Assembly: GCA_036502625.1 (NCBI GenBank)
Contig: DASXYG010000050.1
Coordinates: forward strand, 1 to 29,198
DNA length: 29,198 nt
Origin: DASXYG01 sp036502625
Lineage (GTDB): Bacteria > Actinomycetota > Actinomycetes > Streptosporangiales > Streptosporangiaceae
Direction of reading: 5' to 3'
The notes under the pieces are model-generated. The model searched no databases. It was given only the letters and a program-made list of their open reading frames with translations, and was not told the origin of the DNA. Made by a program: the position numbers and the translations under genes. Of this stretch, positions 7,009-14,977 are shown one piece after another (the stretch's first letter is position 1; every line of letters begins with the position of its first letter).

Positions 7009-8756
7009 CACGCCGTCTCCTTCCGCCGCGCGGCCGCTCGTACGAGCACCGCGCGCACCACGCCGAGCACCGCGGCGACCACCGCGATGGCCGTGAGCAT
7101 CACCGCGAAAACGGCCGCCGCCTGCGGCACGTCGCCGCCCTGGTACAGCTTCAGCACCTCCACCGACACCGTGTTCGACAGCGGGGAGGCGAGCAGTACG
7201 GGAACGGCCAGGTTGGAGGCGATCAGGATGCCGGCGAGCAGCCAGCCGGACAGGAAGCTGGGCGCGATCAGCGGCAGCACCATCCGTACGAACGCCCGGC
7301 CGCGTGACGCGCCGCTGATCCGGGCGGCGTCCTCCAGGTCGCCGGGGATCTGCGCGAGCGCGCCCTCCGCCGACCGCATCGCGACGGGGATGGCCGCCAC
7401 GAACAGCCCGATCAGCAGGATCCACGGCGTCGCGTACAGCTTGTTCAGGCCGGGCACCGACAGGTAGGACCACATGATGCCGAGGCCGAGCACGATGCCG
7501 GGCAGCGCCATCGGCATCCACGCCGACGCCGAGATGAACCGGGTCACCGGCCCGCGCGACGACCGCGCCACCCGGGCGAGCGCCACCGCGATGACCATGG
7601 CGACGAGGCCGCCGAGCACGGCCAGCATCGCGGTGTCGCGGATGGCCCCGATGATCTCCGGGTCGCCGAGTACCGTGCGGTAGTTGGCCAGCGTCGGGTG
7701 CGCGAAGATCCCGTAGAACGTCTGGAACGAGCCGATGTAGAGCTGGATCAGCGGCAGCACCAGGGCGAGGAGCACGTACGCGGCGATCGCGGCCGCGCAG
7801 AGCCAGCCGGTGCGGCCGAGCCGCCAGCGCTCGGTGCGGTACGTCTTGCCGCTGACGGTGGTGAACTGCCGCCGCCCCAGCACCCGCGCCTGCACCGCGA
7901 TCAGCGCCACGACCATCACGATCAGCAGAAGTGACAGGGAACTGGCCTGCGCGTACTGGCCGCCGGACGTCGCGTTGATGTAGCTGTACACCTCGGTGGG
8001 CAGCACGTGGATGCCCGCCGGGAGGCCGATGACCTGCGGAACGTCGAAGGCCTCGAGGAAGGAGATCATCGTGAGCAGCGCGGCGCCGCTGATGGCCGGC
8101 ATGAGCATCGGGATGTGGATGCCGAAGAACGTCCTGGCCTTACCGGCGCCGGACAGCAGCGACGCCTCCTCCATCGACCGGTCCATCGACATGAACGGGC
8201 CGAGGATGAGGAAGTAGCTGAACGACGCGGCCTTCAGGCTGCTCACGAAGATCAGCCCGGCCCACGACTCGATGTTCACCGGCCCGCTGCCGGCGCCGGT
8301 CACCGCGGTGAACGCCTGGTTGAGCAGGCCGACGCGCGCGTTGCCCAGCATGTCCCACGAGACTGCGAAGAACAGCGGCGGCGTGGCGAGGACCAGCACC
8401 ATCGTGGGCGTGACCAGGCGGCGCAGGGGCGAGTCCGTCCGCGCGACGACCCAGGCGAAGAACACCGCGAGCAGCGTGGACGCGGCGGTGACCGAGACCG
8501 CGAGCACGACGGTCTGGCCGAGCACGGAGTACGTGTTCGCGCTGGTGAACACGTCGGCGAGGCCGCCGAGTGACCAGCCGCTCTCGGCCGTGCCGGGCAG
8601 GCCCGTGCGGAACACGCCGATGACGACCATGGCCACCGGCCACAGGAAGAAGAAGGCGCACGCCAGGGCCAGTACGCCGCGGCCGATCCCGGGTGGCCTG
8701 CGCCGCTGGCGGACGCGGGCCGTACGGATGCCGGTGGGGGCGCTCGTCGCCGCCAT
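7008..8756 (-). CDS. ABC transporter permease with two fused membrane domains
   Basis: This inner-membrane permease has 582 residues and about twelve membrane segments. It is a tandem fusion of two binding-protein-dependent permease domains, as in FbpB, ThiP and PhnU-type proteins. The first copy has its EAA-type coupling loop around MEEASLLSGAGKARTFFGIH, and the second around LEDAARISGASRGRAFVRMV, where each contacts an ATPase. I chose ATG 8756 because GAGGAGG stands just before it; upstream in-frame codons give a low-complexity extension. It is the first gene of the leftward operon, with the binding lipoprotein and pat behind it. No ATP-binding subunit of this class is encoded beside it, so it must share an ATPase from elsewhere or be part of an incomplete set. 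Confidence 0.9.
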   Translation of the reverse strand: MAATSAPTGIRTARVRQRRRPPGIGRGVLALACAFFFLWPVAMVVIGVFRTGLPGTAESGWSLGGLADVFTSANTYSVLGQTVVLAVSVTAASTLLAVFFAWVVARTDSPLRRLVTPTMVLVLATPPLFFAVSWDMLGNARVGLLNQAFTAVTGAGSGPVNIESWAGLIFVSSLKAASFSYFLILGPFMSMDRSMEEASLLSGAGKARTFFGIHIPMLMPAISGAALLTMISFLEAFDVPQVIGLPAGIHVLPTEVYSYINATSGGQYAQASSLSLLLIVMVVALIAVQARVLGRRQFTTVSGKTYRTERWRLGRTGWLCAAAIAAYVLLALVLPLIQLYIGSFQTFYGIFAHPTLANYRTVLGDPEIIGAIRDTAMLAVLGGLVAMVIAVALARVARSSRGPVTRFISASAWMPMALPGIVLGLGIMWSYLSVPGLNKLYATPWILLIGLFVAAIPVAMRSAEGALAQIPGDLEDAARISGASRGRAFVRMVLPLIAPSFLSGWLLAGILIASNLAVPVLLASPLSNTVSVEVLKLYQGGDVPQAAAVFAVMLTAIAVVAAVLGVVRAVLVRAAARRKETA

Positions 8757-8835
8757 CGGGACCTCCTCAGGGGGGTGCGCGGCGTCGCCAAGGGAGGGGC
8801 GGCCGCGGAGAATGGGGGGAGGGAAGGGCAAACCC

Positions 8836-8873
8836 TTCTAACGTAGAATGTTTTACCTTCGTGTCCGTGTCAA
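8836..8873 (-). promoter_or_regulatory. Leftward promoter of the transporter-pat operon with inverted repeat
   Basis: On the minus strand a perfect -35 TTGACA (8868-8873) is followed after 17 bases by CATTCT (8845-8850), close to a -10 box. An inverted repeat TTCTA-ACG-TAGAA (8836-8848) covers the -10 box and the expected transcription start. A repressor bound there would block transcription. The predicted leader to the permease ATG is about 80 bases. The binding protein is unknown; the IclR and ArsR regulators in this window are candidates only. Confidence 0.6.
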
Positions 8874-8945
8874 TGATCGGCCGGTAACGATCCCCTGATC
8901 GCACGGGTTGCGGCCGATTCTCCCGGATGACATACCGGGTGGTCT

Positions 8946-8973
8946 GGTGTCGAACGTCAATCTGTCATACAGT
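8946..8973 (+). promoter_or_regulatory. Candidate regulatory site upstream of the catabolic operon
   Basis: GGTGTCGAAC (8946-8955) recurs exactly at 14134-14143, upstream of the IclR gene. It is followed by CTGT-CAT-ACAG (8962-8972), an 11-base inverted repeat, and an AT-richer stretch (TACAGTTATACC) that could hold the -10 box. The first gene starts at 9017. This is a plausible promoter-operator region; no strong -35 box is visible. Confidence 0.4.
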
Positions 8974-9016
8974 TATACCGTTCACGGGATCCGGGCCAAT
9001 GGAGGCACGAGGCGAC

Positions 9017-10651
9017 ATGGAGATGACCGGCGGAGAAGCCCTGGCGCGGCAGTTGGTCCGCGAGGGCGTCGACCAGCTCTTCGGGGTTCCCGGGGTGCAG
9101 CTCGACCACGCGGTCGACGGCCTGGCGAAGGTCGCCGACCGGCTCGCGTTCCGCAACACCCGGCACGAGCAGGCCGCGTCGTACATGGCGGACGGATACG
9201 CCCGCACCACCGGCGACATCGGCGTCTGCATGGTCGTCCCGGGCCCCGGCATGCTGAACGCGATGGCCGGCCTGTCCACGGCGTACGCGTGCAGCTCGCC
9301 GGTGCTCTGCGTCGCCGGGCAGATCCCGTCCACCGCGATCGGCCGCGGCCTCGGCGTGCTGCACGAGGTCGAGGGCCAGTCGGCGACGCTGGCCACGGTC
9401 ACCAAGTGGAGCGGCGCGGCGCACAGTGCCGCCGAGGTGCCGGCGCTCGTACGCGAGGCGTTCCGGCAGTTGCGCACGGGCCGCCCGCGCCCGGTCGGCA
9501 TCGAGCTCCCGCCGGACGTCCTCGAGGCGCGCGGCGACGTCACGCTGCTCGATCCCGGCGACGACGCCGCGCCGGCCGTGCCCGACCCCGGCCTGCTGCG
9601 CCGCGCCGCCGAGCTGCTGCGCGGCGCCGAACGGCCGGTCCTGTACGCGGGCGGCGGCGTGCTCGCCGGCGCGGCATGGGTGGAGCTGCGGCAGCTCGCC
9701 GAGATCCTCCAGGCGCCCGTCGTGATGAGCGAGCACGGCCGCGGCGCGCTGTCCGACCGGCACCCCCTGGCCCTGACCAGCCTGGGCGGCCGCGAGGTGC
9801 TGCCCGACGCCGACGTGGTGCTCGCCGTCGGCACCCGCTTCCTCACCGGCATCGGCAAGCCCGTCACCACGGGCGGCCGGGTCGTCCTGCTCAACGCCGA
9901 CGCCGCCGACCTGGGCGACCCCCGTACGCCCGAGGTCGCGGTCCACGGCGACGCGCGGCTCGGCCTCGCCGGGCTGCGCGACCTGCTCGACGGGCACACC
10001 GCGCCGCCCGCCCACTGGGACCTCGGCGCCGTCCGCGAGCTGTGCGCGAAGCAGATCGCCGAGATCGAGCCGCAGGCGTCCTACGTACGGGCGCTGCGCG
10101 CGGCCATCCCCGACGACGGCATCCTGGTCAGCGAGCTGACCCAGGTCGGCTACCTGTCGCAGCTCGCCTATCCGGTCTACGAGCCGCGCACCTACCTCAC
10201 CCCCGGCTACCAGGGCACCCTCGGCTACGGGTTCGCCACCGCGCTCGGCGCCAAGGCCGCGCACCCGGACCGCGCGGTCGTGTCGATCAACGGCGACGGC
10301 GGCTTCGGCTGGAACCTCCAGGAGCTGTCCACCGCCCGCAAGTTCGGCATCGGCCTGGTCGGCGTGGTCTTCGACGACGGCGCGTTCGGCAACGTACGGC
10401 GCACCCAGAAGACCAGGTTCGAGGGCCGCGTCAACGGCACCGACCTCTGCAACCCCGACTTCGTGAAGCTGGCCGAGGCGTTCGGCGTGCGCGGCGTGCG
10501 GGCCGAGGGGCCGGACGCGCTGGCCGGCGCGATCCGCGACGGCGTCACCGCGAACGAGCCCGTGCTGATCCACACGCCAGTCGGCGAGATGCCGAGCGCC
10601 TGGCACCTGATCCACGACTTCCTGGCCAAGCCGCGCGGCGGTGCCGCGTGA
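9017..10651 (+). CDS. ThDP-dependent enzyme, benzoylformate/2-oxo-acid decarboxylase-like
   Basis: This 544-residue enzyme has the three-domain acetolactate synthase/benzoylformate decarboxylase layout. The Glu that activates thiamine diphosphate is E51 in RHEQAASYMADGYAR. The diphosphate-metal motif begins at GDG (426-428) and ends at FDDGAFGN, with DD where the family more often has NN. No FAD-binding or quinone-binding motif is obvious, so non-oxidative 2-oxo-acid decarboxylation or a carboligation are both possible. The next gene is an aldehyde dehydrogenase with a GTGA overlap; a decarboxylase releasing an aldehyde would feed it directly. In the inferred pathway the substrate is 4-hydroxyphenylpyruvate or a similar aryl 2-oxo acid. 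ATG 9017 has GAGG four bases upstream; ATG 9023 is also possible. Confidence 0.85.
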   Translation: MEMTGGEALARQLVREGVDQLFGVPGVQLDHAVDGLAKVADRLAFRNTRHEQAASYMADGYARTTGDIGVCMVVPGPGMLNAMAGLSTAYACSSPVLCVAGQIPSTAIGRGLGVLHEVEGQSATLATVTKWSGAAHSAAEVPALVREAFRQLRTGRPRPVGIELPPDVLEARGDVTLLDPGDDAAPAVPDPGLLRRAAELLRGAERPVLYAGGGVLAGAAWVELRQLAEILQAPVVMSEHGRGALSDRHPLALTSLGGREVLPDADVVLAVGTRFLTGIGKPVTTGGRVVLLNADAADLGDPRTPEVAVHGDARLGLAGLRDLLDGHTAPPAHWDLGAVRELCAKQIAEIEPQASYVRALRAAIPDDGILVSELTQVGYLSQLAYPVYEPRTYLTPGYQGTLGYGFATALGAKAAHPDRAVVSINGDGGFGWNLQELSTARKFGIGLVGVVFDDGAFGNVRRTQKTRFEGRVNGTDLCNPDFVKLAEAFGVRGVRAEGPDALAGAIRDGVTANEPVLIHTPVGEMPSAWHLIHDFLAKPRGGAA

Positions 10652-12078
10652 CCGACCGTACGCACCTGTACATCGGCGGCGCGTGGGCCGAGCCGTACGG
10701 GCCCGGCCGCATCGACGTGGTGAACCCGGCCAACGACCAGGTCATCGGGTCCGTGCCGGAGGGCTTGGCCGCCGACGTGGACCGCGCCGTGGCCGCCGCG
10801 CGCGCCGCGTTCCCGTCCTGGGCGGCCGCCCCGGTCGCCGAGCGCGTGGCGCTGCTCGACCGGGTCCGCGCCGCGCTGCTCGACCGTACGGAAGAGATCG
10901 CCGCGCTGGTCAGCGCCGAGATGGGCGCGCCGCTCGCGTTCGCGCGCGCCGCCCAGATCGGCATGCCGGCCAAGGACATCGACGTCGCGGCGCGCGCCAT
11001 GGAGGAGATCGCCGCCGAGGACGAGCCCGCGGTGGGCGCGTCCCTCGTCGTACGGGAACCGGTCGGCGTGGTGGGCGCGATCACGCCGTGGAACTTCCCG
11101 CTGCACCAGATCGCCGCCAAGATCGCCCCGGCGCTGGCGGCCGGGTGCACGGTGGTGCTGAAGCCCAGCGAGATCGCCCCGCTGAACGCGTACGCGCTGA
11201 CGGAGATCATCCACGCGGCGGGCGCGCCGCCCGGCGTGTTCAACCTGGTCACCGGCTATGGCGACGCGGTCGGCGAGGCGATCTCCGGCCACCCGGGCAT
11301 CGACATGATCAGCTTCACCGGCTCCACCCGGGCCGGCCGCCGGGTCGCCGAGCGCGCCGCGGCCACGCTGAAGAGGACCGCGCTGGAGCTCGGCGGCAAG
11401 TCGGCGAACATCATCTGCGCCGACGCCGACCTCGACGCGATCATCGGCGCGGTCGTGCACCAGTGCTACGCCAACTCCGGGCAGGCGTGCGCCGCGCTGT
11501 CCCGGCTGCTGGTGCCGCGCGCGCTGCTGCCCGAGGTCGAGAAGCGGGTGGTCGCCGCGGCCGACGCCGAGGTCGTGGGCGACCCGGCCGCCGACGGCAC
11601 CACGATGGGCCCGGTCGCGTCGCGCGCCCAGCAGGAGCGGGTGCTCGCGTACATCCGGGGCGCCGTCGAGGCGGGCGCGCGCCTGCTCACCGGCGGCCCG
11701 GTCCCGCCGCGCACCGACGGCGCGTACGTCACGCCCACGGTGTTCGGCGGCGTCACGCCGGAGATGTCCATCGCCCAGGAGGAGGTCTTCGGGCCGGTCC
11801 TGGCGGTCATGGCGTACGACACCGAGGACGAGGCCGTGGCCATCGCCAACGGCACGGCGTACGGGCTGGCCGGCGGCGTGTGGTCCGCCGACCGCGACCG
11901 CGCCGTACGGCTGGCCCGCCGGATGCGCACCGGCCAGGTCGTGGTCAACGGCGCGCCGCTGAACCTGCGTGCGCCGTTCGGCGGCTACCGGCAGTCCGGC
12001 ATCGGCCGGGAGTACGGCCGCGCCGGGCTGGAGGAGTTCTTCGAGACCAAGTCGATCCAGGGCGCCGTCGCGTCCTGA
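10648..12078 (+). CDS. NAD(P)-dependent aldehyde dehydrogenase
   Basis: This 476-residue member of the aldehyde dehydrogenase superfamily is near the usual full length. TPWNFPLHQ begins the coenzyme-binding region, KPSEIAP follows, SFTGSTRAGR is the dinucleotide loop, E247 (LELGGKSAN) is the general base and C281 (NSGQACAALS) the nucleophile. It oxidises an aldehyde to the acid in the cytoplasm. It starts at GTG with a four-base overlap with the ThDP enzyme, so the pair probably works in sequence, for example aryl-acetaldehyde to aryl-acetate. It is distinct from the ring-fission semialdehyde dehydrogenase at 19054, which resembles HpaE. The exact substrate cannot be read from sequence. Confidence 0.9.
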   Translation: MTDRTHLYIGGAWAEPYGPGRIDVVNPANDQVIGSVPEGLAADVDRAVAAARAAFPSWAAAPVAERVALLDRVRAALLDRTEEIAALVSAEMGAPLAFARAAQIGMPAKDIDVAARAMEEIAAEDEPAVGASLVVREPVGVVGAITPWNFPLHQIAAKIAPALAAGCTVVLKPSEIAPLNAYALTEIIHAAGAPPGVFNLVTGYGDAVGEAISGHPGIDMISFTGSTRAGRRVAERAAATLKRTALELGGKSANIICADADLDAIIGAVVHQCYANSGQACAALSRLLVPRALLPEVEKRVVAAADAEVVGDPAADGTTMGPVASRAQQERVLAYIRGAVEAGARLLTGGPVPPRTDGAYVTPTVFGGVTPEMSIAQEEVFGPVLAVMAYDTEDEAVAIANGTAYGLAGGVWSADRDRAVRLARRMRTGQVVVNGAPLNLRAPFGGYRQSGIGREYGRAGLEEFFETKSIQGAVAS

Positions 12079-12121
12079 CCGGCCGATGACCAGTACAGAT
12101 CGTAGAGAGGACGTTGAGCGC

Positions 12122-12505
12122 ATGTCCCAGCAAGCCGCGCCCGTACGCGTACCGGCCGGGCGGGCCTCGGAGTTCGCCGACGGCGACCGCCGGATCATCA
12201 CCGCGGGCGGGCGCGTCGTCGGCGTGTTCCGGGTGGACGGCGGGTTCCGCGCGTACGAGAACACCTGCCTGCACCAGGGCGGGCCGGTCTGCGAGGGCCG
12301 CTACTTCCCGAAGATGACGGCCGTCGTCGCCGGCGACGGGCGGATGCTCGGCGAGCGTTACGACAGGTCCGAGCCGCATCTGGTGTGCCCGTGGCACGGC
12401 TGGGAGTTCGACCTGCGGACGGGCGAGTTCTGCGGCGACCGCACCAGGCGGCTGCGCGACTTCCCGGTGGAGATCGAGGGGGATGAGGTCTATGTCGTCG
12501 TCTGA
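12122..12505 (+). CDS. Small Rieske [2Fe-2S] protein with long inter-motif insert
   Basis: This 127-residue single-domain Rieske protein has box 1 CLHQGG and box 2 CPWHGWEF, supplying two Cys and two His ligands for a [2Fe-2S] cluster. The spacing is C-X-H-X37-C-X2-H, much longer than the 15-20 residues of common Rieske ferredoxins; the insert holds KMTAVVAGDGRMLGERYDR. It lacks a catalytic oxygenase domain, so an electron-transfer role is likely. It is followed by a small unknown gene that overlaps its end and then by the amidohydrolase, so the three form a unit. Which oxidoreductase it serves is not evident; no ferredoxin reductase lies nearby. Confidence 0.9.
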   Translation: MSQQAAPVRVPAGRASEFADGDRRIITAGGRVVGVFRVDGGFRAYENTCLHQGGPVCEGRYFPKMTAVVAGDGRMLGERYDRSEPHLVCPWHGWEFDLRTGEFCGDRTRRLRDFPVEIEGDEVYVVV

Positions 12506-12818
12506 CACCGCCGCCGCGACGGCCGCGGACGACCTGGTGGCACAAGTCGCCGCGCTCGACCCGGGGGAGCTCGCGCCGGAGTCGGTGCAGCGGCTGATGG
12601 CCGCCGCCGTCACCGCGTACGGGCGGATGCTCGACGCCGGCGTCGGCGCCCCCGCGTTCGGCTCCGCCACCGACGTGACCGCGACCGACGCCGTCCGCGC
12701 GGCCAGCGCCGTGCTCAAGGGCGTGAACCTGGAGACCTTCGAGCTGGCCCTCTGGGAGACCTGGGGCGGCGCGCCGTGGACCGCGCCGGCCCGTACCGAG
12801 AAAGCGGATGAGGCATGA
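12483..12818 (+). CDS. Small conserved-looking protein of unknown function
   Basis: This protein has 111 residues from ATG 12483, or 108 from ATG 12492, which has GAGG just before it. I do not recognise the family. The N-terminus is Ala/Ser/Asp-rich. A helical middle (VQRLMAAAVTAYGRMLDAG) and ALWETWGGAPW near the end suggest a compact helical protein. It overlaps the Rieske gene upstream and the amidohydrolase downstream (ATGA), and uses the same codon bias. Position suggests a subunit or accessory of a Rieske/amidohydrolase system. There is no signal peptide or membrane segment. Confidence 0.8.
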   Translation: MRSMSSSDTAAATAADDLVAQVAALDPGELAPESVQRLMAAAVTAYGRMLDAGVGAPAFGSATDVTATDAVRAASAVLKGVNLETFELALWETWGGAPWTAPARTEKADEA

Positions 12819-14095
12819 CCGAGCTGTACGACCGCGGCCAGATCCAGATCGAGAACCTGCTGGCCAACGCGCGCCGCCAGGCCGACGCGCGGGGCTTCGA
12901 GCGGTTCCCGATCATCGACGTCGACTCCCACCATTACGAGGACCGCCGGTGGGACGAGATCATCCCCTACATCGAGGACGACGGGATCCGCGACTGGGCC
13001 AACGCGATGATCCAGCGCAGCGGCAAGGCGGCGGCCACCACGATCACCACGGCGCAGGTCGGCAACCAGGAGGTGTCCGGGCGGATCCTGCGCGCCGGGC
13101 GCAACCAGCTCTCCGGCCAGAGCGACCTGTCCGCCGCGGACCGCATGCACGACGACGTGCGGCGGATGCTGTGGGCGATGGACATGATGAGCATCGACCA
13201 GACGATCATGTTCCCCACGCCGATGCTGCACCTCAGCCTGCATCCGGCGCCGGAGGTCGAGGTCGCGCTGGCCCGCGCGTACAGCAAGTGGCTCACCCAG
13301 GAGCTGCTGCCGCAGAACGACCGCATCAAGACGCTCGTCTACCTGCCGTTCAACGACCCGGCCGCGAGCCTGCGGATGGTCGAGGAGTTCGCGGACGTCC
13401 CCGGCGTGGTGGGCTTCATGGTGACGAGCATCCGCTACCGGCCGGTGCACGCGAACGAGTACGCGCCCGTCTACGCGGCGCTGGAGAAGCGCGGGCTGCC
13501 GCTGGCGTTCCACGCGGCGTACAACTGGCACGAGCAGGCGATGACGCAGCTCAACAAGTTCATCTCCGCGCACGCGCTCGGCTTCTCGTTCTGCAACATC
13601 ATCCACATGACGAACATGATCGTGAACGGGATCCCCGAGCGGTTCCCGGGGCTGAAGCTGCTGTGGGTGGAAAGCGGCCTGGCCTGGATCCCGTTCCTCA
13701 TGCAGCGGCTGGACAACGAGTACCTCATGCGCACCTCGGAGTGCCCGCTGCTGACCAAGCGGCCGAGTGAGTACATGCGCGAGATGTACTACTCGACGCA
13801 GCCGATGGAGCGCACCGCGCCGGACGCGATGATGCGCGCGTCATTCGACATGATCAACGCCGAGAAGACGCTGCTGTACTCCTCGGACTACCCGCACTGG
13901 GACTTCGACGTCCCGTCGGTGCTCCATGACCTGCCGTTCCTGTCCGAGGACGTGAAGCGGCGCATCCTCGGCGGCAACGCCTGCGACCTGTTCGGCCTGT
14001 CCACCGAGAAGCGCGCGCCGGTGTCGGCCGCCGCGGCCGGGCTCGACGGGCCGATGCGCGGCGACGCGGTGGCGTCCGCGTCGCTGATGTCCTGA
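12815..14095 (+). CDS. Amidohydrolase_2 (ACMSD-like) metal-dependent hydrolase/decarboxylase
   Basis: This 426-residue TIM-barrel enzyme of the amidohydrolase_2 group has IIDVDSHHYED near residue 32 supplying the first metal ligands, AFHAAYNWHEQ a barrel His, and SSDYPHWDFD the late Asp-His pair, followed by GGNACDLFGL near the end. Relatives are non-oxidative decarboxylases of aromatic or muconate acids (ACMSD, 2,3-dihydroxybenzoate and 5-carboxyvanillate decarboxylases) and some C-C or amide hydrolases. Substrate is unknown here. It is coupled by an ATGA overlap to the small unknown gene and is the last gene before the IclR regulator. A decarboxylase role would suit an aromatic catabolic cluster. 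Confidence 0.87.
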   Translation: MTELYDRGQIQIENLLANARRQADARGFERFPIIDVDSHHYEDRRWDEIIPYIEDDGIRDWANAMIQRSGKAAATTITTAQVGNQEVSGRILRAGRNQLSGQSDLSAADRMHDDVRRMLWAMDMMSIDQTIMFPTPMLHLSLHPAPEVEVALARAYSKWLTQELLPQNDRIKTLVYLPFNDPAASLRMVEEFADVPGVVGFMVTSIRYRPVHANEYAPVYAALEKRGLPLAFHAAYNWHEQAMTQLNKFISAHALGFSFCNIIHMTNMIVNGIPERFPGLKLLWVESGLAWIPFLMQRLDNEYLMRTSECPLLTKRPSEYMREMYYSTQPMERTAPDAMMRASFDMINAEKTLLYSSDYPHWDFDVPSVLHDLPFLSEDVKRRILGGNACDLFGLSTEKRAPVSAAAAGLDGPMRGDAVASASLMS

Positions 14096-14145
14096 CGCCC
14101 TTGTCGCGCGGTCCGGCCGGGGTTACGGTCGCGGGTGTCGAACAT

Positions 14146-14162
14146 ACGGACATCATGTCCGT
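14146..14162. promoter_or_regulatory. 17-bp inverted repeat, candidate IclR autoregulatory operator
   Basis: ACGGACA-TCA-TGTCCGT is a perfect 7-3-7 inverted repeat 21 bases before the IclR start codon, where a regulator would compete with RNA polymerase. IclR-family proteins often repress their own genes through such sites. The half-site TGTCCGT also occurs at 8862-8868, inside the leftward promoter. GGTGTCGAAC at 14134-14143 is shared with the region upstream of the 9017 operon. Confidence 0.6.
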
Positions 14163-14183
14163 TATTTGGAAACGGGAGGTGTG

Positions 14184-14888
14184 ATGCCGCCGCGAGCGCC
14201 CCTGGACCAGGACCGGTCGATCGCGCAGACGCTCAGCCGGGGCCTGCGGATCGTCGAGCTCCTCGCCGGCACCGACGCGCCGATGACCGCGCAGGCCCTC
14301 GCGGACGAGCTCGGCACGAGCCGGTCGATCGTGTACCGGCTGCTCACCACCCTCGGCCACCACGGCCTGCTCGATCCGGGCGTGCCGGACGGGCGCTTCG
14401 CCCTGGGGCTCGGCATGCTCACGCTGTCCCGCCGCGTCGTACGCGACCTGCGGGAGGCCGCGGTGCCCGAGCTGCACGCGCTCACTCGGGCGTACTCCGC
14501 GACGTCGTTCGCCGGCGTCCGCGAGGGCGGCGACCTGGTGTGCGTGGTCTCCGCCGAGCCGGACCCCCACGTGCTGGCCATCCGCCACCGCGAGGGGCTG
14601 CGCCTGCCGCTGGACGGCGCGTCCGGCCTGGCGATCCGCGCCGCGGACGCCCCGGCGCCGGACGATCCCCGCGAGCTGCGGCGGATCCGCGAACGCGGCT
14701 ACGCCGTCTCGCGCGCCCGGCTCGTCCCGGGCGCGCTCGGCGTGTCCGCGCCGGTGCGCGCGGGCGAGGGTCCGGCCCGCGCCAGCATCACGCTGATCTT
14801 CACGAACCCCGACGGCGTGGACGTCGAGCGCACGGGCGCGGACGTCCGCGCCGCCGCCGAGCGCGTCGCGCGCACCGTCACCATGTAG
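14184..14888 (+). CDS. IclR-family transcriptional regulator
   Basis: This 234-residue regulator has an N-terminal winged helix-turn-helix at about 14-70 (LRIVELLAGTDAPMTAQALA...TSRSIVYRLLTTLGHHGLL) and a C-terminal effector-binding GAF-like domain. IclR proteins commonly control aromatic-acid catabolism and bind the pathway substrate or intermediate. I chose ATG 14184 with GGGAGG five bases upstream; an upstream TTG at 14166 would extend it by six residues and run into the palindrome. The C-terminal domain is slightly short and varied compared with the usual 250-260 residues. It lies between the amidohydrolase and the fusion gene and is the best candidate local regulator of the catabolic block. 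Confidence 0.9.
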   Translation: MPPRAPLDQDRSIAQTLSRGLRIVELLAGTDAPMTAQALADELGTSRSIVYRLLTTLGHHGLLDPGVPDGRFALGLGMLTLSRRVVRDLREAAVPELHALTRAYSATSFAGVREGGDLVCVVSAEPDPHVLAIRHREGLRLPLDGASGLAIRAADAPAPDDPRELRRIRERGYAVSRARLVPGALGVSAPVRAGEGPARASITLIFTNPDGVDVERTGADVRAAAERVARTVTM

Positions 14889-14977
14889 CCCGCGCCGCCG
14901 CACCTCCGCCGTACGCCGCGCCCCGGCCGTACGCGGTGCGCCGCCGCACCCCGATCCCGCCCACCTGGAGGACCACC

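Noticed and set aside
8908..12078. Plus-strand frame of 1056 residues suggesting one giant protein
   Set aside because: Only the part from GTG 10648 matches a family (aldehyde dehydrogenase). The earlier part is the out-of-frame reading of the ThDP enzyme, an Arg/Pro-rich shadow.
14166..14183. TTG at 14166 as the IclR start
   Set aside because: ATG 14184 has GGGAGG at proper spacing; the TTG has no ribosome site and abuts the palindrome.
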